Shown piece after piece: positions 9,861 through 19,148 of a DNA stretch of 21,659 bases. Both the position numbers and the translations under genes were made by a program. The stretch lies in the NCBI GenBank assembly GCA_001724245.1, contig MEDX01000079.1, forward strand, positions 1 to 21,659, read 5' to 3'. The notes beneath the pieces are model-generated. The model was not told where the DNA came from. It searched no databases and was given only the letters and a program-made list of their open reading frames with translations. Source of the stretch: Fonticula-like sp. SCN 57-25. Taxonomy: Eukaryota > Nucleariida > Rotosphaerida. Positions within the stretch are counted from its first letter, which is position 1, and every line of letters starts with the position of its first letter.

Positions 9861-9940
9861 ATTTTGAAATCCCTGTGCGCTGGCTGGAGCGGGTGGCGGC
9901 ACCCTCCCCCTCCCTGCCCGCCCACGCAGAGCGCGCGAGA

Positions 9941-12900
9941 ATGAGGAAAGTGCTTATGGTGGCGGAGAAGCCAAGTATTGCCAAGCAAGTCGCGGCAATT
10001 TTGGCAGGGCATGAGGCAACCCACAAGCGGACCGGGCCGTCAAAGTACAACCTCAACTTTGGGTTCAATTGCATGCTCGATGGCGCGGATGCACCGGCGG
10101 TGATGACTTCGGTGCTCGGGCACGTCACTACACTGGACTTTACGAACGAGGCAAAGAACTGGCAAGGCGTTTCTATGCTTTCGCTCTTTACGGCGCCCAT
10201 CTCCCGGCGGCCATCTGACGTACGCACGGTGTTGCACGGCGCGCGCGATGCTGATCCATATGTTTGCGTAGGATATGGGCAATGTGGTCAAGAACCTGAA
10301 AGCAGAGGCGCGCGGAATGACAGACCTGATCATTTGGACGGATTGTGATCAGGAAGGCGAGCACATTGGGTTTGAAATTATCAACATTTGCCTGCCCGTG
10401 TCTCCACGAGCCCGCGTCCGCCGCGCCCACTTTTCGGCAGTCAGCCCCAGGTACACACACTTTTACTTTTCCGACACCATGTTACTGAAATTTTATGCAG
10501 GGACGTGCATAGAGCCATGGCAACATTGACCGAAATGGACCAGCGCAAGAGCGACGCGGTGGAGGCGCGCTCCGAGCTGGATCTTCGCATTGGAGCTGCC
10601 TTCACGCGGCTCCAAACGCTCACGTTACAGCCTCGGTTTGAGGATCTCAACAAGCGCATTATTAGCTACGGTATGTGGGCCTTTCAGTTTTTTTATGCTC
10701 ATTTTGTTTCAGGTCCATGTCAGTTTCCCACCGTTGGATTTGTCATTGATAGGTACATGCGCATCCAGTCGTTTGTCCCGGAGCCCTTCTGGAAGCTTGT
10801 CGTTCGACACCGAAAAGTGCGTCTTGCTAATCACCTAGTTATGCCAATTAACCCTTTCCAGGCGAATGTGGATGTCTCGTTTCATTGGCAACGAAACCAT
10901 TTGTTTGACGAACAAATCTGCCAAGCGCTCTACGACCGGTGCTCGCTTTCGATGCCTGCGCGGGTGGCCATGGTCCAGACGCGACCGACCACGAAATAGT
11001 GCGTCAATTATTTACTTTTGTGCTTTGACTCATGCGGTCTCTAGCCGGCCGCTGCCGCTAACAACGGTGGAGCTGCAAAAGGCCGCCTCAACCTTTTTGC
11101 GAATGTCTTCAGCCACTGTTATGAAGGTTTGCTTTCCCCATTTTAATATGCTTTTTCTAAATCTGCACAGATCGCGGAGGATTTGTACAACAAGGGATTT
11201 ATCTCGTATCCACGTACCGAGACGGATTCGTTTGACCGCGGCTTTGACTTTCGCCCTCTCGTCGAGCGCCAGACAGGGGATCGCGACTGGGGCACATATG
11301 CTGACGGGTCCGGCTGCACTGGCAATAGTTTGCTTTTTCTTAACGCGTTTTGTGCCTTGTAGGCTGCTTGCGGGTCGCCTCTGCCAACCGCGGAATGGGT
11401 CGCACAATGACCGTGCGCACCCGCCGATCCACCCGACCAAGGCGGCGACCGGAGATATAAACGCGCAGGCCCGCAAAGTGTACGAGTTTATCACTCGTCG
11501 CTTCCTCGCCTGCGTGTCGGACGACGCGCGTGGCGAGCAAAAGACGGTGGAGATTGAGATTGGCAAGGAGACATTTTCGGCGAGCGGGCTCGTCGTCACC
11601 GAGCGCAACTTTTTAGACGTGTATCCGTACTGGACATGGAAGAACCAAGCGATGGCGCCGTTCGCCGAGGGCGAGACTTTTATCCCCGATCACTTTTCCA
11701 TTGAAAGCGGCTCCACCACGGCGCCGCACCATCTCACGGAAGCCGAGCTCATCACGCTGATGGACAAGAACGGGATCGGTACGGACGCGACGATCCACGA
11801 GCACATTGCAAAGGTGCAGGAGCGCGAGTACATTTACAAGCACCAAGAGTTTTTCGTTCCGTCAACCATGGGCGTTGCGCTGGTGGAGGCGTACAGCTCG
11901 ATGGGCTACGAGCTCTCCAAGCCGCATCTGCGCGCCAAAATGGAGGCCGACATGAAGCGCATCTGCGATGGTTCCATGACCAGAGAGCAGGTGGTCAGCG
12001 AAGCCGTCGCGCTTTACTCGCGTATCTTTGAGGACGCGGCCAATCGCAGGATGATGCTCGTCGATGCAGTGAGCAAGTACTTTAACGTGCCGCCGCTGGA
12101 CGGCGGCGGTGCGCAGGCCTCTTTCGACGGCCCGCCGGACGACCACGACGTGCCGCCAGGCCCGCCGCCCACGTCGTTCAACCCGCTCATTCGATCGAGG
12201 TCCGGCCCCCAGCATGCTGCCGCCGCTCCCGCCGCCGCTCCGCCAGCGGTGGCGCGCGCGCCGCCTCGCGAGGATGAAGTTGATATGGATGATCCGGATT
12301 TGATCGTACTGTCGGACGATGACGACGTATATGCCCGCCCTGCCCAGCCGGCGGCGCCAACGAGAGGCCCGGCGCCGCCTGCGCCCCCTGCTCGCCCTTG
12401 GGCACCACCGCCTGCTGACGCTCGTCCTATCGCACCCCCAGCTGCTTCGGCTCGTCCGTTCGCACCAACGGCAGGCCGCCCGGCGCCCGCCTCGCCTCCA
12501 CGACCCACGGGGCAACCTTTCCCGCCGACCGAGCAGTTTTCGCCGGGAAGAGTGGTGCCCGTTCCGCGGTCGTTTGACCACCTGCAGACGCCGTTGCCTG
12601 GGCTCCTCGGGGCGGGTGAAGAGGACATCATGTCAGATTTTGGCTCGTTCGGAGGCGGCGATTCGGTGCGAATGTATATAATTCCTGCGGTTCTACTAAT
12701 GCTGGCCTAGTTTGACGCTCCCGCGAGAGGGTTTGCCAGCAATCCTCGTGGGCAGGCGGAGCATTCGCGACGCCCTGCGGCTCCGGCCCCTCGAAACGTG
12801 CGCACGATTGTAATATGCTACTCTATTCCCTAACGTTGTGATTGCGCAGGCACCTGCGGGAGGCGAACGCTACGTGTGCGGGTGCGGCGACATTGCAAAA

Positions 12901-13488
12901 GAGTTCAAGGTGAACAAGGCTGGACCCAACCAAGGACGCCTTTTCTATGCATGCGCCAAGCCTCAACAGGACAATGAACGCTGCAAGTTCTTTTTCTGGG
13001 CCGACGATGGCGGGTCGAGTGAACAGAGCGGCGGGTACGGTGGACAGGGCGAGTATGGCGGCGGCGCCCGCGCGGCTCCGAGGGCCAATGACGCTGCGAG
13101 GCGCTGGGACTCGAACTCATCTCGCCCCGCTGGCGGCTCTGGACAGGGCGGAGGCAACGACGTGTGTTATCACTGCAACCAGGTACGCACGGGGAAAAAA
13201 TCGTATATTTACAACTAAGCACATATTTTGGTACAGCCGGGCCACTGGGCCAGTGCGTGTCCCGACCGGAATGGCGGTCAGGGCGGAAGCCGTGGACGAT
13301 CGCGCGGCGGAGGATCCTTTAGCCGGCGTCCTCGCGGTGGTGGAGGTGGTGGGTACGGCGGCGGCGGCGGAGGGTACGGCCGCGACGACGACGACCTCGA
13401 CGGCGACGACGGCGAGCGGCCGCCGGCGCGGCGGGCCGGCTCCACGCGAGGCCGAAGCGGCGGCTACTCGCGTCGAAAGAACATGTAA
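9941..13488 (+). CDS. TOP3A: DNA topoisomerase III alpha with GRF and CCHC zinc fingers
   Basis: This type IA topoisomerase decatenates single-stranded links and dissolves double Holliday junctions with a RecQ helicase and RMI1. Eleven exons join in phase: 9941-10219, 10272-10450, 10501-10670, 10713-10816, 10862-10998, 11045-11126, 11171-11307, 11363-12665, 12711-12797, 12850-13182 and 13237-13488, 1,020 residues. The toprim domain has E9 (VAEKPS) and D117/D119/E121 (WTDCDQEGE). The active-site tyrosine is Y330 in GFISYPRTETD. NDRAHPPIHPTKA and LMDKNGIGTDATIHEHI are family signatures. The tail is long and Pro/Ala-rich with an acidic LIVLSDDDD motif near residue 675. A GRF zinc finger (YVCGCG...GRLFYAC...CKFFFW) and a CCHC knuckle (CYHCNQPGHWASAC, built across an intron) precede an RGG-rich end. 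The intron at 11308-11362 has a poor donor (GTCCGG) and is the weakest junction. The start gives the normal family N terminus. Confidence 0.95.
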
Positions 13489-13551
13489 AATATCAGAAAT
13501 AGCCTTGTATAGCTCTGTAGAATTCTATAATACACGTGTGTCTATGTATGT

Positions 13552-13950
13552 CTATGCGGCTACTTGGTACAGCACTCGTACCCGCAACGAGCACTCTTCG
13601 CACGTGGCGATGGTGCAGCCTTGCTCCATCTCGGCGCAGCGCAAGCGAAGCCACCCGCCACAGCGGCACGCCATCGCAAACAGGTCGCCTTCCTCGTCAA
13701 AGTCAAACTCGCTCAGATCGTACTCTGCGTGCGCCGACGTTTCCACGCCGCCCTGCAGCAGGCCGGCGTCGTACTTTGCGCGGCGCTCGGCGTCCGCCAG
13801 CACCTCGTACGCTTCGCGCAAGCGAATGAACACCGAGTCATCAGTGCTGCCCTTGTCTGGGTGGTGTATGAGGCTCAAGCGCTGGAATTGGGCGCGGATC
13901 TCGCGCGTGCTAGCGCCCTTGTCCACACCGAGCGTCTCGTAGTGCGACAT
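13552..13950 (-). CDS. DPH4: Diphthamide biosynthesis protein 4 (DnaJ + CSL zinc finger)
   Basis: DPH4/DNAJC24 is a J-protein that carries iron and supplies electrons to the Dph1-Dph2 step making diphthamide on elongation factor 2. The single exon encodes 132 residues. Residues 1-62 are a J domain beginning MSHYETLGV, with the HPD triad in LIHHPDKG. Residues about 80-130 are the CSL/DPH-type zinc finger: FDFDEEGDLFAMACRCGGW, then CEECSLRVRV, keeping the four zinc cysteines in paired form. ATG 13950 is the only good start; upstream in-frame codons lie in a 12-bp tandem repeat and lack ATG. Its stop is 63 bp from the convergent TOP3A stop, and its start is 107 bp from the divergent RCAN start. 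Confidence 0.93.
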   Translation of the reverse strand: MSHYETLGVDKGASTREIRAQFQRLSLIHHPDKGSTDDSVFIRLREAYEVLADAERRAKYDAGLLQGGVETSAHAEYDLSEFDFDEEGDLFAMACRCGGWLRLRCAEMEQGCTIATCEECSLRVRVLYQVAA

Positions 13951-13963
13951 GGCCCACGGGCAG

Positions 13964-14011
13964 CCAGTTTGCGTGCCAGTTTGCAATCCAGTTTGCGTAC
14001 CAGTTTGCAAA
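13964..14011. repeat. Four tandem 12-bp units in the DPH4/RCAN promoter
   Basis: The unit is CCAGTTTGC plus three variable bases, repeated at 13964, 13976, 13988 and 14000. The variable triplets alternate GTG, AAT, GTA, AAA, so the array is better seen as two copies of a 24-bp dimer. It lies 13 bp upstream of the DPH4 ATG and 46 bp from the RCAN ATG. Confidence 0.9.
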
Positions 14012-14057
14012 GCTGACCCATCGATCGGGAGGTGCGTGCTCGTTGGCGCCGCCCGCC

Positions 14058-14747
14058 ATGGCAGCCATGTTCAAGAACACGAATACTGTCACTATTCGTG
14101 TCAAAGGCGATAGCCAGAGGTGCGTTCTCTTTGCACGTTTCTAGATTTGACCGCTGACTCGTTTCCCCAGCATGATGGCGTTTGATTATGGCCATCTGAG
14201 GATGATGCTCGGAACACTCGGGTCAATCGTGTCGTTCACGTCGTACCGCACGGCCGGGCGAGCCACGGTTGTTTTTGAAACGGATCGGTCTTGCTACGAG
14301 ACGTACCTCAGGCTACACCATGTTGTTATTGGCAATTGCCTTATTAATGTGATCCCAGAGGAGGCCACGCACATGGAGCACCTCTCGGCATCGTACCTTG
14401 GCCTTCCGCCAAACACGGGGGCATTCATTGTGTCGCCGCCGCCGTCTCCACCTCCGGAATGGGCACCCGGCTCTGAATCGTCGCCCGTGCAGAGTTTGAA
14501 TTTGAGCATGGTCGCGCTGGCATTGGACGACATTTCGATGCGCTACGATGGTTCGGGCAGGCTGACCCTCCTAGCGGACGCTGAAGGGCAGGGAATCCCG
14601 AGCATCATCGTGGAGGACTACGATAATGTATCGTGTGACTACGACATGGATTCTTCGTCGAGAAAGCAGCGCATCCCACAAACCGTGCGGCCGCCATTGA
14701 GCGCGGGCCTTCATTCGCCCCACTCCTACAGCGTGGGCTCGCAATAG
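14058..14747 (+). CDS. RCAN: Calcipressin / regulator of calcineurin
   Basis: Calcipressins bind and modulate the Ca2+-dependent phosphatase calcineurin. Exons 14058-14119 and 14171-14747 join across a 51-nt intron (GTGCGT...CCCCAG) to give 192 residues. The N-terminal half is RRM-like (NTVTIRVKG, then FDYGHLRMML and RATVVFETDRS). The family signature FIVSPPPSPPPEW is present at residues about 97-109. The segment IPSIIVEDYD matches the calcineurin-docking PxIxIT motif, as PSVVV does in vertebrate RCANs. A Ser-rich tail follows. ATG 14058 sits in a near-perfect Kozak context (GCCATGG); ATG 14067 is also in frame. It is divergent from DPH4 and convergent with the FBXO7-like gene. Confidence 0.88.
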
Positions 14748-14863
14748 ATACTTGACCAAGGCCACCAACGGCCTATTTTTGAAAACTCACCTAGAAGTAG
14801 TCTTACCATTGACCATTATTTCTTATTGTATGGATACATTGTTTCGTTTCTCGCTTTCGTGTA

Positions 14864-14881
14864 AATAATATTGATATTATT
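14864..14881. repeat. AT-only 8-bp inverted repeat between convergent genes
   Basis: AATAATAT and ATATTATT flank a TG spacer, with flanking GTA/TAC extending the symmetry after a two-base bulge. The repeat lies between the convergent RCAN and FBXO7-like stop codons (201-bp gap). It could serve 3'-end formation on both strands, but chance in AT-rich DNA is possible. Confidence 0.5.
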
Positions 14882-14948
14882 CTTACAAGGGTACTACTAA
14901 TACAAGCTGGTTCGAAATTCAACGGGATACACAACAGCACGAAGAGAT

Positions 14949-15639
14949 CTAGTGTAGTCGCCGCCGCCGCCGCCGCTGCGAAGGGTGGGACACCACACAT
15001 GCGTGAAGCTGGCGCGATACGCACGCCAGGCTCCGCGCGGTTCTTTCGTCCAGGAAGCCGATAAGCCGGCTCTGTATTTTGCACACTGTTAGCGTAGGGG
15101 GGCACTGTTTGGCGAGCGCGCACCACAAGCTCGGGGATCTGCAAGAACTGGCGAATAGGGAGCGGCTCCTCTGTCCCACTCGCCCTGCATAACGCCCAGA
15201 GGAGTGGCCACCCCACAGAGTCCTTGATCTGGGCCGAGAGGGCGGGGAGCTGGCGCAGCCTATCTGTGGGCATCTCTGTTCCGCCGCCGCCAACGTAGGC
15301 GTAGGTATTCACGACTGTGCGGAACACTGAGTCGTACAGGCCGCCCACCACCAGCAGCCTGGTAGGCGTGAGCTCGACAAAGCGGGCGAGCGCAGCGGCC
15401 GACGGCGCCGACGGGTGGCGGATCTCCCATGACGCATCCGACAGGCGAGCGAGCTCGAAACCCTGCTCGAGCAAGAGGGAGCGCGCGACAACGCCCACGA
15501 CGTGCACAGCCTTGCTGGCGCCGCTCTCGCTCACGGCCCGCTCGAGCGACAGCGGTATTCGGTACCGCCCGTCGGCGTCAAAGCCGCTGTTGTCGATCCG
15601 GGTGACAAATTCAGTCACCGTCATCCCCGTGACCACCAT
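14949..15639 (-). CDS. FBXO7-like protein: FP (PI31-like) domain plus F-box
   Basis: Exons 15124-15639 and 14949-15071 join across a 52-nt intron (GTGCGC...ATACAG) to give 212 residues. The join builds the F-box IPELVSRLIGFLDERTARSLACVSRQLHACV, which contacts SKP1 in SCF ubiquitin ligases. Upstream, residues about 45-165 follow the FP domain of FBXO7 and the proteasome regulator PI31: SLLLEQGFELA, WEIRHP, LTPTRLLVVGGL, then LSAQIKDSVGWPLLWAL directly before the F-box. FBXO7 itself has an N-terminal ubiquitin-like domain and a proline-rich tail; both are absent, and the tail here is a short poly-Arg run from a GCC repeat. ATG 15639 or 15624 is the only plausible start. The open frame continues upstream only as the antisense shadow of NUFIP1. 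Assignment to the FBXO7 family rests on domain order. Confidence 0.75.
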
Positions 15640-15645
15640 ATCACA

Positions 15646-16650
15646 ATGGCGTCGACGCACGCGGTCGGCGGTTCGAGTACCACCGGGAACGGCGATGGCG
15701 CGGGCTGGCAGCCGCCGCCGCCTCTGCCTGGCGGCTTCTACAAACGCCCAAGCCCGCCTTCTGCTGGGGCAGCCTCTGCAGCGGGGTCGGCGATGCCGGC
15801 GGCGCAGGCAGCAGCAGGACAGCACCGGATTGCTCAACCAACGCCGCAACAGCCGAGGCAGCGCCCCGTGGCCGCGAGGTGCGAGCCGTGCAAGAGGGAC
15901 TTTTTCAAGCAGGAGCACTACGAAGCGCACTTGCAGACGCACGAGCGGTGCCACGCGTGCGAGTACAGCGCGTCGAGAAAGTTTCTCGAGGTCCACATCC
16001 GGCAGCAGCACGAGACGGGGAGAGCCAGTCTGCCGACCCTCGACACGCCCGAGCAGATCGCTGCGTGGATCGCCGAGCGCAAGAAAAAATGGCCTAGTGC
16101 GCAGAATTTGAAGCGCAGGCAGGAGGAGGAGAGCCAAAATGGAGCCAAAGTAGCCGATCCCGAGACCAAGCGGCAGCGAAGCGAGCCCGAGCAGGCCGCG
16201 GCTCCCCCGCCATCTGCACCAAACCCGCTTGGCATCGACTATGGCGAGTCGGCCTCTTCGGACGACGACGACGATGCGCCCGAAGTGCAGACGAGGGTGC
16301 CTGGGCTCCAGGTCGAAGACGAGGCGCCGCCGAGCACGAGGGCCACACCAGCGCCCGAGGTCAAGGCATTGGAGCCCGCGGACCGCGCAGCGCCGGCGCC
16401 GACGCCGACGCCCTCCACGCCCTCCACGGCAGGCAAGCGGACATGCCGGTACTTTATGCGAGGCTCCTGCCGCAACGGGTCAAACTGCCAGTACTCGCAC
16501 GAGCGGTCCTCCGCCTCGGCCAGCCAGCACCCCCCGCCCGCTGCGAACGACGGGCCATCGTCGCTCCTAAAGTCGCTGCTGGCCAACGACGTGCGCCGTG
16601 AGCGGTTCGTGCTTTTGCAATGTATTCAGCATTTGGTCTCTTCTTGGTAG
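15646..16650 (+). CDS. NUFIP1: NUFIP1 (snoRNP assembly factor, Rsa1 counterpart)
   Basis: NUFIP1/Rsa1 is a scaffold for box C/D snoRNP assembly with the R2TP complex; in mammals it is also a ribophagy receptor. The single exon encodes 334 residues. Two C2H2 fingers sit at C79/C82/H95/H99 and C102/C105/H117/H122. The NUFIP signature follows at about 133-158 (TPEQIAAWIAERKKKWPSAQ). A CCCH finger lies near 267-286 (CRYFMRGSCRNGSNCQYSH). The C-terminal block SLLKSLLANDVRRERFVLLQCIQHLV matches the conserved end of human NUFIP1. The middle is acidic and Pro-rich. ATG 15646 is only 6 bp from the divergent FBXO7-like ATG; the next in-frame ATG near 15793 would keep all fingers. Confidence 0.9.
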   Translation: MASTHAVGGSSTTGNGDGAGWQPPPPLPGGFYKRPSPPSAGAASAAGSAMPAAQAAAGQHRIAQPTPQQPRQRPVAARCEPCKRDFFKQEHYEAHLQTHERCHACEYSASRKFLEVHIRQQHETGRASLPTLDTPEQIAAWIAERKKKWPSAQNLKRRQEEESQNGAKVADPETKRQRSEPEQAAAPPPSAPNPLGIDYGESASSDDDDDAPEVQTRVPGLQVEDEAPPSTRATPAPEVKALEPADRAAPAPTPTPSTPSTAGKRTCRYFMRGSCRNGSNCQYSHERSSASASQHPPPAANDGPSSLLKSLLANDVRRERFVLLQCIQHLVSSW

Positions 16651-16736
16651 CGGGCCATGGGCATATGTATGTAATATAGAGTTTTCTTGTATTGAACTTC
16701 ATCTCTCGCACCGCCGCAACAGAGCAGCGAAAATAA

Positions 16737-16753
16737 GCGCGCACGCGCGCATG
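16737..16753. other. Alternating purine-pyrimidine (CG)n-type tract
   Basis: Seventeen bases alternate purine and pyrimidine (GCGCGC-AC-GCGCGC-ATG). Such tracts can adopt Z-DNA. It lies in the 259-bp gap between the convergent NUFIP1 and NOG1 stop codons, where transcription from both sides would change supercoiling. No other feature was recognised in that gap. Confidence 0.6.
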
Positions 16754-16909
16754 ATACATACAGGCAAAGGGGAGACAAACGTAGAGAGAGAATTCCGAGT
16801 ATCAATCAAGAAGCATTAAGAGACGCATGTCAACGAAAGTAAACTGCACAAATACCGGCCCATACTTACAGTACCAAAAATCATCACTCGACTCTAAGCA
16901 CAGCGCACG

Positions 16910-18911
16910 TTACCGCCTGTCGTGCGTGCCGTTCTTGCGCTTGCCCTGGAACAAGTGACGCGGCATGGCTGTCCCGATGTGGCGATCGGCCTCACCGGCG
17001 CGACCGCGCAGGTTGCGCTCCCGCTGGGCCTTGCGAATGATGCGCTCGACCTCGCTCTGCTGCACCTCGTCACGGAGACCGGACGCCGACGCGCTGCGAT
17101 CGCGCACACCGGCAACGCTCTTTGAACGGGCGCGCTTCTTGTCGTCGGCACCCTCCTCGACGTCCTCGGGGCCCCTGCTGACGGAGCGGGCGCGCTTGCG
17201 CGTCGACGAGCGGCTGCGGGCAACCGCCTGGTCGGCGGCCTCACCGGCATCGAGACCCATGCTCTTCATCGACTCCTTAAAGTCGCTCGTCGAGAGGATC
17301 TGGCGCGAGCGCTGGGCAACCGGGCGGTTCTTGTGCAGCACCTTGACGGAGCGGTGGCGATTGAGCATGAGCAGCTTCTTGTCGCGGATTGTCTTTGCGA
17401 GCTTCTTGCGATCGAGGGTCTCCTCGGTCTCCTCCTCCTCCTCCTCCTTGTCATAGTAGCCGGCGGCCTCGAGGGCCTCCTCCTCGCGCTCGAGCGCGTC
17501 GAGCTTGGCGACAATGTCGGCATCGAAAAAGTCGGCAATGTTCTTGCCGTCCCAGATCTCGGGAATGGCGTCGTACTTCCACTCGTCGTCGCGGAGCATG
17601 TAGCTCTTCTTCCAGTCCTTAATGTAGACGCCAGCACCGCCGTTCTCGCGCTCAATGTCGCGCTCGAGCTTGCGGCGCATGGGGTCGTTGTGATCGTAGA
17701 CAACGCGCTCCTGGACGACCGGGGGGCGCTCCTTGCCGTCGCGGGGCGTCGGCTGCGAAACGTGAAGCTTGGCGGTGATGTCCTCCGCCTTGCGCGTGCG
17801 GAGCTTCTGCTCAACGCGCATGGCGAGGAGCTTGTCGCAGGCGAGCTGGCGCACGTCCATCACGCCCTCGTCAGTGAAGCACGACGTCTGCATGAGCTCC
17901 ACGCCGTCGTCGAGGACCGAGTTGACGAGCGCCTTCTGCTCCTCGGTGAGCTGGTCAAAGCGCATAACGTCCACCTTGTTGATAACAAGGATAAGCGGCT
18001 TGTTGGCGAAAAGCGGCTTGATGCTGTGGAAGAGGCTCACCTGGGCGGCAATCGAGTAGCCGCACTGCTCCGAGAGGTCCATAAAGTAGAGGATGCACGC
18101 GCGGAGATGGGCAAGGGCAGTGATCGACTGCATTTCAATGGTGTTGCGCTCCTCGAGAGGGTGATCCAGAATACCGGGGGTGTCGATCACCTGCCAGCGA
18201 AGGTAGCGGTAGTCCATGTGGCCGACAAAAAGCGACTTTGTCGTGAACGCGTAGGGCTGCACCTCCACCTGCGCGCGGGTCAGCTTGTTCATGAACGACG
18301 ACTTGCCGACGTTGGGGTAGCCGGTGACAAGAAGCGTGCGGGTGCTGGGGTCGATGGACGGCAGGCGGCCAAGATGCTGGCGAACCTCCTCGAGGTACTC
18401 GAGCGGCTTCTGCATGCCCTTGATGAGCGTGCACATGCGACCGAGGCAAGCGCGCTTCAGCTGCTTGCAGCGGTACAGCGAGTCACCAAACTTGAGCAGG
18501 CGCAGGTAGTCCTTGGCGATGTTGGCAATGTGGTGCTTGGCCGCGTTCGCCTGGCCGAGGGCGAGCTTGTAGTGGTCGCGGTCGTACAGGACGTTCATGA
18601 GGTCGCTGTAAAAGGGGTGCACGTCCTGCAGCGAAGCGGCGGGTTAGCACCAGTATAGCAAATGCGCATACAAATCAAAGACGCACGTCAAGCTGCGGAA
18701 AGTCGGTGAGGGCCTGCTCCAGCTTGTCGTGGAACGACTGAGCGGCAAACTTGCACTTGCGCATGTAGAAGGAACGAATGCGGTTGATGGCATAGTTCTT
18801 GTGGATCACCGTCGGCGTCTTGCGCTGAGTCTTTGACAGCACAATGTCAATGAGCTCCGTGGCGGTCGGCACCGCCTGGATCCGCTTGAAATTGTACAAG
18901 CTCGACGCCAT
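16910..18911 (-). CDS. NOG1: Nucleolar GTP-binding protein 1 (60S biogenesis)
   Basis: NOG1 (GTPBP4) is an Obg-family GTPase needed to mature pre-60S ribosomes in the nucleolus. Exons 18687-18911 and 16910-18625 join across a 61-nt intron (GTGCGT...CTGCAG) to give 646 residues, close to the human 634. The N-terminal domain ([33 protein letters not shown]) is nearly identical to animal NOG1. The GTPase motifs are G1 GYPNVGKSS (177-185), G3 DTPG (223-226) and G4 NKVD (291-294). The C-terminal third is charged, with an acidic run and a basic RKRARSVSR region typical of nucleolar localisation. The start gives [11 protein letters not shown], matching the family. It is divergent from ARL8 (237 bp) and convergent with NUFIP1. 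Confidence 0.97.
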
Positions 18912-19148
18912 GGCTGCTGACCTGTGGAGTGGAAAGCTGCGGCGTGTGGCCACGCGGATGTACGATATCTAGCGCGCAATCTGATTGGTTCCCCGTGGTC
19001 ATCGTGGTGCGCACTTTGCTCCCCTCGATACATCCATCTGGGGTGGGCTATTTGTGGTACCCCCGGGAACCGTTGTTTCGTTTGTGTCTTTTTCAGCTGC
19101 CGCCTTGCTCTCCCCTTCGACGGGCACAAGGACCGAGAAAGATTCGCC
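18912..19148. promoter_or_regulatory. Divergent NOG1 / ARL8 promoter region
   Basis: This 237-bp gap separates two divergent start codons. The ARL8-proximal half holds a pyrimidine-rich stretch (GTGTCTTTTTCAG near 19085). I see no E2F-like site, palindrome or repeat comparable to those in the TOP3A promoter. Confidence 0.45.

Larger units (their letters stand above)
9620..9940. promoter_or_regulatory. Divergent PKA-R / TOP3A promoter region
   Basis: This 321-bp gap lies between two divergent start codons and must hold both promoters and 5' UTRs. It contains two oppositely oriented E2F-like sites (9700-9710 and 9850-9860) and a perfect 12-bp palindrome (9820-9847). There is no obvious TATA box at a convincing distance from either ATG. 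Confidence 0.6.

Noticed and set aside
9851-9940. N-terminal extension of TOP3A as a mitochondrial leader
   Set aside because: The in-frame codon at 9851 is TTG, not ATG, and overlaps the E2F-like site; ATG 9941 gives the normal family start.
10866-12710. Single 614-codon frame as an uninterrupted TOP3A part
   Set aside because: Its first ~165 codons are out of frame with the topoisomerase signature; introns at 10999-11044, 11127-11170 and 11308-11362 restore the conserved sequence including the active-site tyrosine.
15640-16137. Upstream extension of the FBXO7-like reading frame
   Set aside because: Its Arg/Leu-rich translation lies wholly opposite NUFIP1 coding sequence; the conserved domain starts after ATG 15639.
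17333-18658. Long open frame on the plus strand (441 codons, Leu/Val-rich)
   Set aside because: It is the antisense shadow of the highly conserved NOG1 exon; GC-rich third positions leave the opposite strand open.
18914-18953. Upstream in-frame extension of NOG1 to 18953
   Set aside because: The family N terminus begins at ATG 18911; the extra residues look like 5' UTR.
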